A stretch of DNA of 37,864 nucleotides. It comes from a gamma proteobacterium L18 (GTDB lineage Bacteria > Pseudomonadota > Gammaproteobacteria > Pseudomonadales > Pseudomonadaceae). A program made the translations under genes and the position numbers. The notes under the pieces were generated by a model. That model had not been told where the DNA came from and did not search any database. It saw only the letters and a program-made list of their open reading frames with translations. Every line of letters begins with the position of its first letter. Within the stretch, counting starts at the first letter, position 1. The DNA lies in contig KI547179.1 of NCBI GenBank assembly GCA_000497835.1, forward strand, positions 58,309 through 96,172, written 5' to 3'. Below are positions 1 through 8,463 of the stretch, one piece after another.

Positions 1-402
1 GAAGCCGAGCTGATGAAGGTGGTGGACGAAACCCAGACCGACCTGGTGGTGCTGGCCCGCTACATGCAGATCCTCTCCGACGATCTGTGCAAGCAACTGT
101 CGGGGCGCGCCATCAACATCCATCACTCGTTCCTGCCCGGTTTCAAGGGCGCCAAGCCCTACCACCAGGCCTACCAGCGCGGCGTGAAGTTGATCGGTGC
201 CACCGCCCACTACGTCACCAGCGACCTGGACGAAGGCCCGATCATCGAGCAGGAAGTGCAGCGCGTGGACCACGCCTACCTGCCCGATGACCTGGTCGCC
301 ATCGGCCGCGACACCGAAACCGTGGCACTGTCCAAGGCGGTGAAATACCACCTGCAGCACCGCGTATTCCTCAACCAGGACCGTACGGTGATCTTCCGGT
401 GA
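1..402 (+). CDS. purU: Formyltetrahydrofolate deformylase, C-terminal part (5' end outside the window)
   Basis: Hydrolyses 10-formyl-tetrahydrofolate to formate and tetrahydrofolate in the cytoplasm. The reading frame is open from base 1, giving 133 residues of a protein that is normally about 280 long; the N-terminal ACT domain and first part of the hydrolase domain are missing because the window starts here. Visible are the formyltransferase-fold signature NIHHSFLPGFKGAKPY, with the catalytic Asn and His, and further on SDLDEGPIIEQ, which carries the conserved Asp. The stop TGA (400-402) overlaps the GTG start of folD, so the two are translationally coupled. Sitting at the head of a folD-sox-type operon, it would release C1 units from demethylation as formate. 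The deformylase call rests on the motifs and on length remaining; confidence is high. Confidence 0.93.
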   Translation, partial: EAELMKVVDETQTDLVVLARYMQILSDDLCKQLSGRAINIHHSFLPGFKGAKPYHQAYQRGVKLIGATAHYVTSDLDEGPIIEQEVQRVDHAYLPDDLVAIGRDTETVALSKAVKYHLQHRVFLNQDRTVIFR

Positions 403-1295
403 ACAGTCTCAAGTTGATCGACGGCAAGGCTGCGGCAGCCGGGGTGCTGCGCCAGGTGAAAGCCGACATCGTCCAGCACGGTATCCACCCTGCCCTGGCG
501 GTGATTCTGGTGGGCGATGATCCGGCCAGCCACGTGTACGTGCGCAACAAGATCCTGCGCGCCGAGGAAGCCGGCATCCGCTCGCTGGAATACCGCCTGC
601 CCGCCGACACCACCCAGGCTGAAGTGCTGGCCTTGATCGCGCGGTTGAACGCTGACAGCAGCGTCAACGGCATCCTGCTGCAACTGCCGCTGCCGGCCCA
701 TATTGAAGAAGCCTTGGCCTTGCAGGCCATTGCGTCGGCCAAGGACGTGGACGGTTTTCACAGCGAAAACGTCGGCGGCCTCAGCCAGGGCCGCGACGTG
801 CTCACGCCCTGCACGCCCAGCGGCTGCATGCATTTGCTGCAGGCCACCCTGGGCGACCTGAGCGGCAAGCACGCGGTGGTCATCGGCCGCTCCAACATCG
901 TCGGCAAACCCATGGCCGCCCTGCTGTTGCAGGCCCATTGCTCGGTCACCGTGCTGCACTCGCGCAGCGTCAACGCCCGCGAGCTGTGCCGCCAGGCCGA
1001 CATCGTGGTGGCCGCCGTCGGCCGCCCGCAGATGATCGACGCCGACTGGCTCAAACCCGGCTGCGTGGTCATCGACGTGGGCATCAACCGCATCGACGAC
1101 AACGGCCGCAGCCGCCTGGTGGGCGACGTCGACTTTGCCAGCGCGCTGCCGGTGGCGGCCGCCATCACCCCGGTGCCCGGTGGCGTAGGCCCCATGACCA
1201 TCGCCTTCCTGATGAAAAACACCCTGACCGCTGCGCTGCAGCAGGCCAACACCCCACGCAGTCTGTCGGAGGCCCCATGCCTTTCAACCTGTTGA
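399..1295 (+). CDS. folD: Bifunctional methylene-THF dehydrogenase / methenyl-THF cyclohydrolase
   Basis: Oxidises 5,10-methylene-THF to methenyl-THF with NADP+ and hydrolyses it to 10-formyl-THF. The 298-residue protein shows the family signatures in order: YVRNKILRAEEAGI (catalytic Tyr/Lys), a GILLQLPLP stretch, DVDGF, PCTPSG, the Rossmann segment VVIGRSNIVGKPMA, VVIDVGIN, and PVPGGVGPMTIA near the C-terminus. The start is GTG at 399, inside the purU stop. The last 19 bases overlap the next gene, whose ATG is at 1277. It is about 15 residues longer than a typical FolD because of a short C-terminal tail. Its position between purU and demethylase subunits suggests a dedicated copy for amine-derived C1 units, probably in addition to a housekeeping folD elsewhere; the second copy is an inference. 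Confidence 0.95.
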   Translation: MNSLKLIDGKAAAAGVLRQVKADIVQHGIHPALAVILVGDDPASHVYVRNKILRAEEAGIRSLEYRLPADTTQAEVLALIARLNADSSVNGILLQLPLPAHIEEALALQAIASAKDVDGFHSENVGGLSQGRDVLTPCTPSGCMHLLQATLGDLSGKHAVVIGRSNIVGKPMAALLLQAHCSVTVLHSRSVNARELCRQADIVVAAVGRPQMIDADWLKPGCVVIDVGINRIDDNGRSRLVGDVDFASALPVAAAITPVPGGVGPMTIAFLMKNTLTAALQQANTPRSLSEAPCLSTC

Positions 1296-2518
1296 AATAT
1301 GGCCTGAGCGCGGAGTACCCGGTCGAGGTCGACCTGCCCGCGCCCAAGGAACTCAAACCCCGCTACGACGTGGTGATCATCGGCGGTGGCGGTCACGGGC
1401 TGGCCACGGCCTATTACCTGGCCAAGTACCACGGCATCACCAATATCGCCGTGCTGGAAAAGTCCTACCTGGGCGGCGGCAACACCGCACGCAACACGGC
1501 GGTGATCCGCTCCAACTACCTGACCAGCGAAGGGGTGAAGTTCTACGCAGAATCGGTGCGTATGTTCGAAGGCCTGTCCAACGAGTTCGACTTCAACATC
1601 ATGTACTCGCACCGTGGCCAGCTGACCCTGGCCCACACCGACGCCACCGTGCGCTCGTTCCGCCAGCGCGCCGAAGTGAACAAGCATTTCGGCGGCCGCA
1701 CCGAGATGATCGACCGCCAGCAGATCCGCGAACTGGTGCCCACTCTCAACCTGGACCCCGGCCACCTGCCGGTGATCGCCGGGCTGTGGCACATGGACGG
1801 CGCCACCGCCCGCCACGACGCCGTGGCCTGGGGCTACGCCAAACAGGCGGCCAAGCGCGGCGTGGAGATCCACCAGCTCACCGAAGTGCAGGAACTGGTG
1901 ATCGAGAACGGCGCCATCACCGCCGTGAAGACCAACCGCGGCACCGTCCAGTGTGGCTGCGCGGTACAGGCCATCGCCGGCATGAGCTCGCAGATGATGG
2001 CCAAGGCCGGCATCCGCTCGCCCATCCAGACTTTCCCGTTGCAGGCCATGGTGACCCAGCCGTTCAAGCCGTTCCTCGACCCGCTGGTGAGTTCCTCGGC
2101 GCTGCACTGCTACGTGCAGCAGACCAGCCGTGGCGAAGTGGTATTCGGCGGCGGCTCCGATCCGTACCCGCTGTTCAACACCCGCTCCACACTGGACTTG
2201 AAGGAAAGCCTGTTGGCCCACGCCATCGAGATGTTCCCGTTCCTGGCCAACGCCAAGCTGATGCGCCAGTGGGCCGGCATCACCGACATGACCCCGGACT
2301 ACAGCCCGATCATGGGCCTGAGCCCGGTGAAGAACTACTACCTGGACGCCGGCTGGGGCACCTGGGGCTTCAAGGCCACGCCCATCTGCGGCAAGACCAT
2401 GGCCGAACTGGTGGCCAGCGGCGGCAAGGTGCCGGAGCTGATCAAGCCGTTCAGCCTGGCGCGCTTCAGCACCTTCAAGCAGGTCAACGAAATGGGCGCC
2501 ACCGCGGCCAGCCACTGA
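1277..2518 (+). CDS. Sarcosine-oxidase-type beta subunit (FAD/FMN amine oxidoreductase; possibly N-methylglutamate dehydrogenase subunit A)
   Basis: Catalytic flavin subunit of a heterotetrameric N-methyl amino acid oxidase/dehydrogenase, 413 residues, the usual size for SoxB. The dinucleotide-binding motif IIGGGGHG ends near residue 41. GGGNTARNTAVIRSNY follows as in SoxB. ARHDAVAWG places a His at residue 180 that matches the His covalently bound to FMN in characterised tetrameric sarcosine oxidases. WGTWGFKATPICG closes the flavin site near the C-terminus. The ATG at 1277 lies inside folD. From memory it diverges clearly from the main Pseudomonas SoxB, for example in its first 25 residues. 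Together with the odd delta subunit this leaves the substrate open: sarcosine, N-methylglutamate, or another secondary amine. Part of the purU-folD operon. Confidence 0.88.
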   Translation: MPFNLLKYGLSAEYPVEVDLPAPKELKPRYDVVIIGGGGHGLATAYYLAKYHGITNIAVLEKSYLGGGNTARNTAVIRSNYLTSEGVKFYAESVRMFEGLSNEFDFNIMYSHRGQLTLAHTDATVRSFRQRAEVNKHFGGRTEMIDRQQIRELVPTLNLDPGHLPVIAGLWHMDGATARHDAVAWGYAKQAAKRGVEIHQLTEVQELVIENGAITAVKTNRGTVQCGCAVQAIAGMSSQMMAKAGIRSPIQTFPLQAMVTQPFKPFLDPLVSSSALHCYVQQTSRGEVVFGGGSDPYPLFNTRSTLDLKESLLAHAIEMFPFLANAKLMRQWAGITDMTPDYSPIMGLSPVKNYYLDAGWGTWGFKATPICGKTMAELVASGGKVPELIKPFSLARFSTFKQVNEMGATAASH

Positions 2519-2528
2519 GGATCGGACG

Positions 2529-2825
2529 ATGAAAATCATGAATTGCCCGCTCAACGGGCCGCGCAACATCAGCGAATTCACCTACGGCGGCGAGTTCAAG
2601 GCCATGCCCGACCCGGCCACCTGCAGCGACGCCGAATGGGCCGACTACGTGTTCAACTGCGAGAACCTCGCCGGCGTGGTGCGCGAATGGTGGATGCACA
2701 CGCCGTCCAGCTACTGGTTCCTGGCCGAACGCCACACGGTCACTGACGACATCATCCGCACCTTCGACCCGAAGGAAGTCTTTACCACCCGCGTGGAATT
2801 CGCCGCCAAGGAGATCGCAGGATGA
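2529..2825 (+). CDS. Sarcosine-oxidase-type delta subunit with reduced zinc site
   Basis: A small structural subunit of 98 residues. In characterised tetrameric sarcosine oxidases the delta chain binds zinc through a CPxCG motif and a later His...Cys pair. Here the first motif reads CPLNGPRN, so Cys6 is kept but the second Cys is Asn9. In the second pair His57 is kept but the expected Cys is Ser61. The remainder (EFTYGGEF, WADYVF, REWWMH, RHTVTDDI) fits the family fold. Start ATG at 2529 with GAGGA overlapping the soxB-type stop, 7 bases upstream. The stop overlaps the next ATG (ATGA). Loss of two ligands is a real feature of the reading frame, not a truncation. It may mark the N-methylglutamate dehydrogenase branch (MgdB), which I infer but cannot confirm. 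Confidence 0.87.
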   Translation: MKIMNCPLNGPRNISEFTYGGEFKAMPDPATCSDAEWADYVFNCENLAGVVREWWMHTPSSYWFLAERHTVTDDIIRTFDPKEVFTTRVEFAAKEIAG

Positions 2826-5716
2826 ACCGCCTCCCCGCCCCCATGGGCCTGCTGATCGACCGCAACCAACCGCTGACTTTTAGTTTCGACGACAAGCCCT
2901 ACCAGGGTTTCGCCGGTGACAGTATCGCCAGCGCGCTGCTGGCCAACGGTCGCTTCCTGTTGTCGCGCTCGTTCAAATACCACCGCCCGCGCGGGCCCCT
3001 GAGCATGGCCGGGCAGGACGCCAACAGCCTGGTGCAACTGCCCCGCGAACCCAACGTGCTGGCCGACATGCAACCGCTGGAACAGGGCCTGGCCGCCACC
3101 GGGCAGAACTTCAACGGCAGTCTGGACAACGACAAGGACGCCTGGCTGGGCAAGTTCTCCAAGTTCATGCCGGTGGGTTTCTACTACCGCTCGTTCTACA
3201 AGCCCAAGGGCATGTGGAAAGTGTGGGAGCCGATCATTCGCAAGAAGGCCGGGCTGGGCGTGCTGGACCTGAAATTCCAGCCGGAGTACTACGACAAGGC
3301 CTACCTGTTTACCGACCTGGCCGTGATCGGCGCCGGGCCTGCCGGCCTGCAAGCGGCGCTTAGCGCGGCCAACGCGGGGGCCAAGGTGCTGCTGATCGAG
3401 CAAAGCCCGATCCTGGGCGGCTCGCTGACCTATGCGCGCTTCGACATCGACGGCAGCCGCGCCGAAACCCTGCGCCGCGAACTGGTGAGCGCGGTGGAGA
3501 ACCACGCCAATATCCAGGTCCTCAAGCACGCCACCTGCAACGCCTGGTTCACCGACAATTACCTGCCGGTGATTCAGGGCAAGCGGATGTACAAAGTGCG
3601 TGCCCAGCAGTGCCTGGTCGCCAGCGGCTCGTTCGACCAGCCGGTGATTTTCCGCAACAACGACCTGCCCGGGGTGATGCTGACCAGCGCCGCCCAACGG
3701 CTGATGAAGCTGTATGCGGTGAAACCGGGCAACACCGCCGTGGTGCTGACCGGCAACGATGACGGCTACCTGGCTGCCCTGGACCTGCACGAGCAGGGCG
3801 TGAAAGTGGCCGCCGTGGTCGACCTGCGCAACGGCCCCGCCGACCGCGCCCTGGTGCGCGCGCTGGAGCAGCGTTCCATCCCCTTGCACGTCGACACCAC
3901 GGTGTTCGAAGCCCTGCACGAAAGCGGCATGCGCCACGTCAGCGGCGTGGAGCTGCGCAAGATCACCGGTCAGGGCCAGGTGGCCAGCAGCGCCTTGAAA
4001 CTGGACTGCGACCTGCTGTGCATGTCCGGCGGCTACATGCCGGTCTATCAACTGCTGTGCCAGGCCGGCGGCAAGCTGGCCTACGACGATCAACTGGCCG
4101 AATTCAGCCTCAGCGGCCTGCCGAAGACCCTGCATGTGGCCGGCTCGGTGAACGGCTGCCACAGCCTGGACAACGTGCTTAGCGATGCCACCAACTGCGC
4201 CGCCGACATTGTCACCGCGCTGGGCCTGAACGCCCAGGTGCGGGTCAACCTGGCGCCCGAAGCGCGGGTCAACTTTGCCTGGCCGATCTTCCCGCACCCC
4301 AAGGGCAAGGACTTCGTCGACTTTGATGAAGACCTGCAAGTGCAGGACATCATCAACGCCACCAAAATCGGCTACCGCGACGTGCAACTGGTCAAGCGTT
4401 ACTCCACCGTCGGCATGGGCCCATCCCAGGGCCGTCACTCGGCGCTGCCCACGGCGCGGTTGGTGGCGCAGGCGACCCAGCGCAATATCAGCGAGACGGG
4501 CGTGACCACGGCGCGCCCGCCTTTCGTGGCCGAAAAGCTGGCCCATGTCGCCGGCCGCGCCTTCGACCCGTATCGGCAGACACCGCTGCATCGCCGCCAC
4601 CTGGAAGCCGGGGCGAAGATGATGCCCGCCGGCATCTGGCAGCGCCCGGCCTATTACGGCAGGGCGTCGCAGCGTGAGCAGTGCATGCAGGCCGAGGCGC
4701 TGCATGTGCGCAACAAGGTCGGCATCATCGACGTGTCGACCCTGGGCGGCCTGGACGTGCGCGGCCCGGATGCGGCCGAGCTGCTGAACCGCATGTACAC
4801 CTTCGCCTTCCTCAAGCAGCCGGTGGGCCGCTCGCGCTATGCGCTGATGACCAACGAACACGGCGTGGTGATCGACGACGGCGTGTGCGCACGCTTCGCC
4901 GAGAACCACTTTTACGTCACGGCCACCACCAGCGGCGTCGACCGCATCTACCAGCAGATGCTGAAGTGGAACGCGCAATGGCGGCTGAACGTCGACATCG
5001 CCAACGTCACGGCGGCCATCTCGGCGGTGAACGTGGCGGGCCCGGATGCGCGCAACGTGCTGGAAAAGGTGTGCACCGACCTGGACCTGTCGCCTGCGGG
5101 CTTCCCTTACCTGGCGGTGCGCCAGGGCACCGTGGCCGGCATCAAGGCGCGACTGCTGCGGGTGGGCTTCGTGGGTGAACTGGGCTATGAGATCCACGTG
5201 CCCGCCCGCCACGCGCTGAAGTTGTGGGATGCGTTAATGGACGCCGGCAAGGCCTTCGACATCCGCCCCTTCGGCGTCGAAACCCAGCGCCTGCTGCGCC
5301 TGGAAAAAGGCCACGTGATCATCAGCCAGGACACCGACGGCATGACCCACCCCGCCGAGATCGACATGGGCTGGGCGGTCAGCCGTACCAAGCCGTTCTT
5401 CGTGGGCCGACGCTCGGTGGACATCCTCGAAGCCCAGCCCATGACCCGCAAGCTGGTGGGCTTCACCCTGCCCAAGGGCAGTGTGCAGCCGCTGGAAGGC
5501 CACCTGGTATTGAGCGGGCCGGACATCAGCGGCAACGTCACCTCGTGCGAATACTCCGAAACCCTGGGGCAGGTGATTGGCCTGGCCTACGCGGGCTTTG
5601 ACCAGAGCCAACCCGGCCAGAAGATCCCGATCCGCGTGGAAGGCGGCATCGTGGTCGAGGCCACCGTGGTCAAACTGCCCTTCTTCGACCCCGACAACCT
5701 GCGCCAGGAGCTGTAA
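2822..5716 (+). CDS. Sarcosine-oxidase-type alpha subunit (NAD- and THF-binding)
   Basis: Large subunit, 964 residues. Order of domains: an N-terminal ferredoxin-like (Fer2_4) region with FKYHRPRGPLSMAG around residues 48-65, lacking iron-sulphur cysteines as is normal for this family; a Rossmann nucleotide-binding core with VIGAGPAGLQ (Gly170-Gly175) continuing through a second conserved segment SGSFDQPVIFRNNDLPGVM; then, from about residue 590 to the end, a glycine-cleavage T-protein domain that binds tetrahydrofolate and captures the released methyl group as 5,10-methylene-THF (VGFVGELGYEIHVP, RLEKGHVIISQDTDG). The ATG overlaps the preceding stop, with AAGGAG 8 bases upstream. The folate domain explains the neighbouring folD and purU. 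Size and architecture match SoxA/MgdC; the substrate is unresolved. Confidence 0.92.
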   Translation: MNRLPAPMGLLIDRNQPLTFSFDDKPYQGFAGDSIASALLANGRFLLSRSFKYHRPRGPLSMAGQDANSLVQLPREPNVLADMQPLEQGLAATGQNFNGSLDNDKDAWLGKFSKFMPVGFYYRSFYKPKGMWKVWEPIIRKKAGLGVLDLKFQPEYYDKAYLFTDLAVIGAGPAGLQAALSAANAGAKVLLIEQSPILGGSLTYARFDIDGSRAETLRRELVSAVENHANIQVLKHATCNAWFTDNYLPVIQGKRMYKVRAQQCLVASGSFDQPVIFRNNDLPGVMLTSAAQRLMKLYAVKPGNTAVVLTGNDDGYLAALDLHEQGVKVAAVVDLRNGPADRALVRALEQRSIPLHVDTTVFEALHESGMRHVSGVELRKITGQGQVASSALKLDCDLLCMSGGYMPVYQLLCQAGGKLAYDDQLAEFSLSGLPKTLHVAGSVNGCHSLDNVLSDATNCAADIVTALGLNAQVRVNLAPEARVNFAWPIFPHPKGKDFVDFDEDLQVQDIINATKIGYRDVQLVKRYSTVGMGPSQGRHSALPTARLVAQATQRNISETGVTTARPPFVAEKLAHVAGRAFDPYRQTPLHRRHLEAGAKMMPAGIWQRPAYYGRASQREQCMQAEALHVRNKVGIIDVSTLGGLDVRGPDAAELLNRMYTFAFLKQPVGRSRYALMTNEHGVVIDDGVCARFAENHFYVTATTSGVDRIYQQMLKWNAQWRLNVDIANVTAAISAVNVAGPDARNVLEKVCTDLDLSPAGFPYLAVRQGTVAGIKARLLRVGFVGELGYEIHVPARHALKLWDALMDAGKAFDIRPFGVETQRLLRLEKGHVIISQDTDGMTHPAEIDMGWAVSRTKPFFVGRRSVDILEAQPMTRKLVGFTLPKGSVQPLEGHLVLSGPDISGNVTSCEYSETLGQVIGLAYAGFDQSQPGQKIPIRVEGGIVVEATVVKLPFFDPDNLRQEL

Positions 5717-5719
5717 GCC

Positions 5720-6274
5720 ATGTCCAGTCTCAAAGCTGAAGATTACATCGGGCAGGCCGTGCAACCCTGCGCCCTGCTGGATTTGCTCGACCTGCCCCGG
5801 GTGGGCTTTCGCGGCGCCGACAGCGCCGCCTACCTGCAACAGCGCGGCTTCACCCTGCCCGACGCGCCCAACCGCGCCGTGGTGCAGGCCGATGGCAGTG
5901 GGGTGGCGCGCTTGTCGCAGACCGAGTATTTGCTGCTGGGCAGCCAGGGCGACCTCGGCCAGCGCATTGCCGATGAGGAAGCACGCTGGGAGTTGGACCA
6001 CAGCGCCAACTACCTGCTGCCGCGGCAGGACAGCCATGCCTGGATACGGCTGAGCGGCAGCCTGCTGCCGGCGTTGATGGCCAAATTGTGCGGCGTGGAC
6101 CTGCGGCCCGAGGCTTTTGCGGCGGGGGCGGTGGCACAAACCTCGGCGGCGCGGATCAACGTTATCGTGATCAATGTGGGCGGCGAGGTGCCGACCTTCG
6201 AAGTGTTGTTTGACCGTTCGTCGCATGAGTACTTCATCGCCGCCGTGCAAGACGCCCTTATCGAGTTTGCCTGA
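5720..6274 (+). CDS. Sarcosine-oxidase-type gamma subunit
   Basis: 184 residues, slightly shorter than typical SoxG (about 200). It belongs to the GcvT-like fold that packs against the alpha subunit in tetrameric sarcosine oxidase. The start ATG is 3 bases after the alpha-subunit stop, with CAGGAG 9 bases upstream. Visible family-like segments are LLDLLDLPRVGFRG near the N-terminus and a C-terminal stretch ending ...VQDALIEFA; SoxG proteins are poorly conserved, so the call relies as much on position as on sequence. Last gene of the operon; it is followed within 10 bases by a perfect 29-base inverted repeat that may protect or end the transcript. Confidence 0.82.
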   Translation: MSSLKAEDYIGQAVQPCALLDLLDLPRVGFRGADSAAYLQQRGFTLPDAPNRAVVQADGSGVARLSQTEYLLLGSQGDLGQRIADEEARWELDHSANYLLPRQDSHAWIRLSGSLLPALMAKLCGVDLRPEAFAAGAVAQTSAARINVIVINVGGEVPTFEVLFDRSSHEYFIAAVQDALIEFA

Positions 6275-6283
6275 CCCACCGCT

Positions 6284-6367
6284 ATCGCGAGCAAGCTTTG
6301 CTCCCACAGTGTAAAGCCCCACGCAGGTGCTGGACGCGACACTGTGGGAGCAAAGCTTGCTCGCGAT
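6284..6367. repeat. REP-type inverted pair, family A (29-base perfect arms)
   Basis: Arms 6284-6312 and 6339-6367 are exact reverse complements, 29 bases each, around a 26-base loop. The core reads ATCGCGAGCAAGCTTTGCTC on the left. This resembles the REP doublets (REPINs) common in P. fluorescens-group genomes. It lies between the end of the demethylase operon and the mcpS promoter and could also act as a transcript-stabilising or terminating hairpin; no T-tract follows. Confidence 0.9.
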
Positions 6368-6412
6368 GAGGCCATAAGCAGCACCACCTCCTCTACCCCC
6401 ATGACTAAAATT

Positions 6413-6439
6413 TCATGTTTGCGCTTTCCCCGCCGATAA
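6413..6439 (+). promoter_or_regulatory. Sigma-28 (FliA) promoter for the chemoreceptor
   Basis: TCATGTTT (6413-6420), 11 bases, then GCCGATAA (6432-6439). The -10 is an exact match to the flagellar sigma-28 consensus, the spacing is exact and the -35 matches TAAAGTTT at 6 of 8 positions. It lies about 100 bases upstream of the chemoreceptor start, and chemoreceptor genes are classic FliA targets. Confidence 0.75.
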
Positions 6440-6538
6440 ACCGTGCCTAAGAAGAAAGAAAATCTGCTGGCTGCCAACGATAAAAAAAGACCCCCAGCAA
6501 CCAACGATCAAGAAGCGCACACGTTTCCGGAGGGAATA

Positions 6539-8443
6539 ATGAACAGTTGGTTTGCCAACATAAGCGTGAACAAAAAACTGGGACTGGGCTTTGGCCTGGT
6601 GCTGGTACTGACCACCCTGCTGGCCGCCGCCGGCTGGAACAGCATGGGTGGCCTGATTAACCGCAGTAACTGGATGAGTGACATCACCCAGCTCAACTCT
6701 GCCTTGACCAAACTGCGCGTGGCGCGCCTGCAGTACATGCTGGCCAACGGCGACGACACCGCCGCGCAATTGGTGCAAACCACCCTGGACGGCTTCGAGG
6801 CCCAGCAGAAGAAAATCCTCGACACCTTCAAGAGCCCGGAAAACATCAAGCTGCTCAAGGAGCAGAATGGTCAGCTGGAAGCCTACAAGGTCTCGCTGAA
6901 CAAGATGCGTGCGGCCTACCGCACCAGCAACGCGGCGCGTCAGGACCTGAATGACACGGCCATTGCTGCGTTCCAGACCATCGACAAGGTCAACCTGTCG
7001 GTGCAGGCGGATCGCCGCATGGAAGAGGTGGTCGCCGTAGCCAAGGCCAAGGACCTGCTGCTGGTAGTGCGCTATGAAGTGCGTGGCTACCTGGGTGATG
7101 CCAGCGCTGCCAACGAACAGACCGCGTTCGCCCAGCTCGATGCCGCCCAGGCGGCGGTGGCACCGCTGTACAGCGCGCTGCCGGGCCAACAGGATGGCAT
7201 CAAGCTGTACGAAAGCGCCGTCAACAGCTACCGCGCAGCGCTTAACCGCTTCAAGGCAGCCAACGCCGACATCGTCCAGGCCCGCAAGGAAATGACCGAC
7301 GAAGGCAACGAGATCGTGCGCATCAGCGACGCCCTGTACCAACTGCAACTGGACCGCCGCGACAGCGAAAGCGACCAGGCCCAGAGCGTGCAGATCATCG
7401 CCACCCTGCTGGCGCTGTTCTTCGGTATTGCCGCGGCACTGATCATCACCCGCCAGATCACCCGCCCTATCCAGGACACCCTGGACGCGGTGAAGCGCAT
7501 CGCCGACGGCGACCTGACCCAAACCCTGCGCGTTACCCGCAAGGACGAACTGGGCGTGCTGCAGCAAGGCATCCAGAACATGGGCACCACCCTGCGCGAG
7601 CTGATCACCAGCATCCGCGACGGCGTGACCCAGATTGCCAGCGCCGCCGAAGAGCTGTCCGCCGTGACCGAGCAGACCAGCGCCGGCGTGAACAACCAGA
7701 AAGTGGAAACCGACCAGGTGGCCACGGCGATGCATGAAATGACGGCCACGGTGCAGGAAGTGGCGCGCAATGCCGAGCAGGCCTCCATGGCCGCCACCGA
7801 TGCCGACAGCCAGGCCCGTGATGGCGACAAGGTGGTCAACCAGGCCATCGACCAGATCGAGCGCCTGGCCAGCGAAGTCAATCGCTCCACCGAAGCCATG
7901 GGCCAGTTGCAGCAGGAAAGCGACAAGATCGGCAAGGTCATGGACGTGATCAAGGCCGTGGCCGAGCAGACCAACCTGCTGGCGCTCAACGCTGCCATCG
8001 AAGCGGCGCGTGCCGGTGAAGCCGGTCGTGGTTTTGCCGTGGTGGCGGACGAGGTGCGTGGCCTGGCGCAACGCACGCAGAAGTCCACCGAGGAAATCGA
8101 AGGTTTGGTGGCTGGCTTGCAGAGCGGCACCCAGCAGGTGGCCAACGTGATGCTCAGCAGCCGTCAGCTGACCGACAGCAGCGTGGCGCTGACCCGTCAG
8201 GCCGGCGTGTCACTGGAGAACATCACCCGCACGGTGTCGAACATCCAGCTGATGAACCAGCAGATCGCTGCAGCGGCCGAACAGCAAAGCTCGGTGGCTG
8301 AAGAGATCAGCCGCAGCATCATCAATGTGCGTGACGTGTCGGAGCAGACGGCGGCGGCCAGTGAAGAGACCGCGGCGTCCAGCGTCGAGCTGGCGCGCCT
8401 GGGTGGGCAACTGCAGATGATGGTCAGCCACTTCCGCGTGTAA
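6539..8443 (+). CDS. mcpS: Methyl-accepting chemotaxis protein, McpS-like (helical bimodular sensor)
   Basis: Inner-membrane chemoreceptor of 634 residues. A short cytoplasmic N-terminus (MNSWFANISVNKKLGLGFG) leads into the first membrane helix (about 11-33). Residues 35-285 form an all-helical periplasmic region matching the helical bimodular (HBM) sensor type. The second membrane helix (about 288-308, IIATLLALFFGIAAALIITR) is followed by HAMP, then the signalling domain with the hairpin tip EQTNLLALNAAIEAARAGE. The whole reads like P. putida McpS, a receptor for TCA-cycle intermediates, as I remember that sequence; the exact ligand is inferred. The start at 6539 has GGAGGG 4 bases upstream; an in-frame upstream extension to 6443 has no such support and begins almost at the predicted sigma-28 transcription start. 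A REP pair follows the stop. Confidence 0.93.
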   Translation: MNSWFANISVNKKLGLGFGLVLVLTTLLAAAGWNSMGGLINRSNWMSDITQLNSALTKLRVARLQYMLANGDDTAAQLVQTTLDGFEAQQKKILDTFKSPENIKLLKEQNGQLEAYKVSLNKMRAAYRTSNAARQDLNDTAIAAFQTIDKVNLSVQADRRMEEVVAVAKAKDLLLVVRYEVRGYLGDASAANEQTAFAQLDAAQAAVAPLYSALPGQQDGIKLYESAVNSYRAALNRFKAANADIVQARKEMTDEGNEIVRISDALYQLQLDRRDSESDQAQSVQIIATLLALFFGIAAALIITRQITRPIQDTLDAVKRIADGDLTQTLRVTRKDELGVLQQGIQNMGTTLRELITSIRDGVTQIASAAEELSAVTEQTSAGVNNQKVETDQVATAMHEMTATVQEVARNAEQASMAATDADSQARDGDKVVNQAIDQIERLASEVNRSTEAMGQLQQESDKIGKVMDVIKAVAEQTNLLALNAAIEAARAGEAGRGFAVVADEVRGLAQRTQKSTEEIEGLVAGLQSGTQQVANVMLSSRQLTDSSVALTRQAGVSLENITRTVSNIQLMNQQIAAAAEQQSSVAEEISRSIINVRDVSEQTAAASEETAASSVELARLGGQLQMMVSHFRV

Positions 8444-8463
8444 CACCCCGCACGCTTTTAAAC

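Noticed and set aside
758..2581. A 607-codon minus-strand frame opposite folD and the beta-subunit gene
   Set aside because: Antisense to two genes with clear motifs; composition is that of a shadow frame.
2711..5212. An 833-codon minus-strand open frame inside the alpha-subunit gene
   Set aside because: Shadow of the alpha subunit: His/Gln/Val-rich, no motif, no ribosome site, and it covers a gene with strong family signatures.
6284..6367. The 29-base inverted repeats as a CRISPR or transposon end
   Set aside because: Only one inverted pair with no spacers, no cas genes, no transposase and no target duplication; it fits the REP doublet pattern.
6406..6439. TAAAATTT upstream of GCCGATAA as the sigma-28 -35 box
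   Set aside because: The gap is 18 bases instead of 11; the overlapping TCATGTTT at 6413 has the right spacing.
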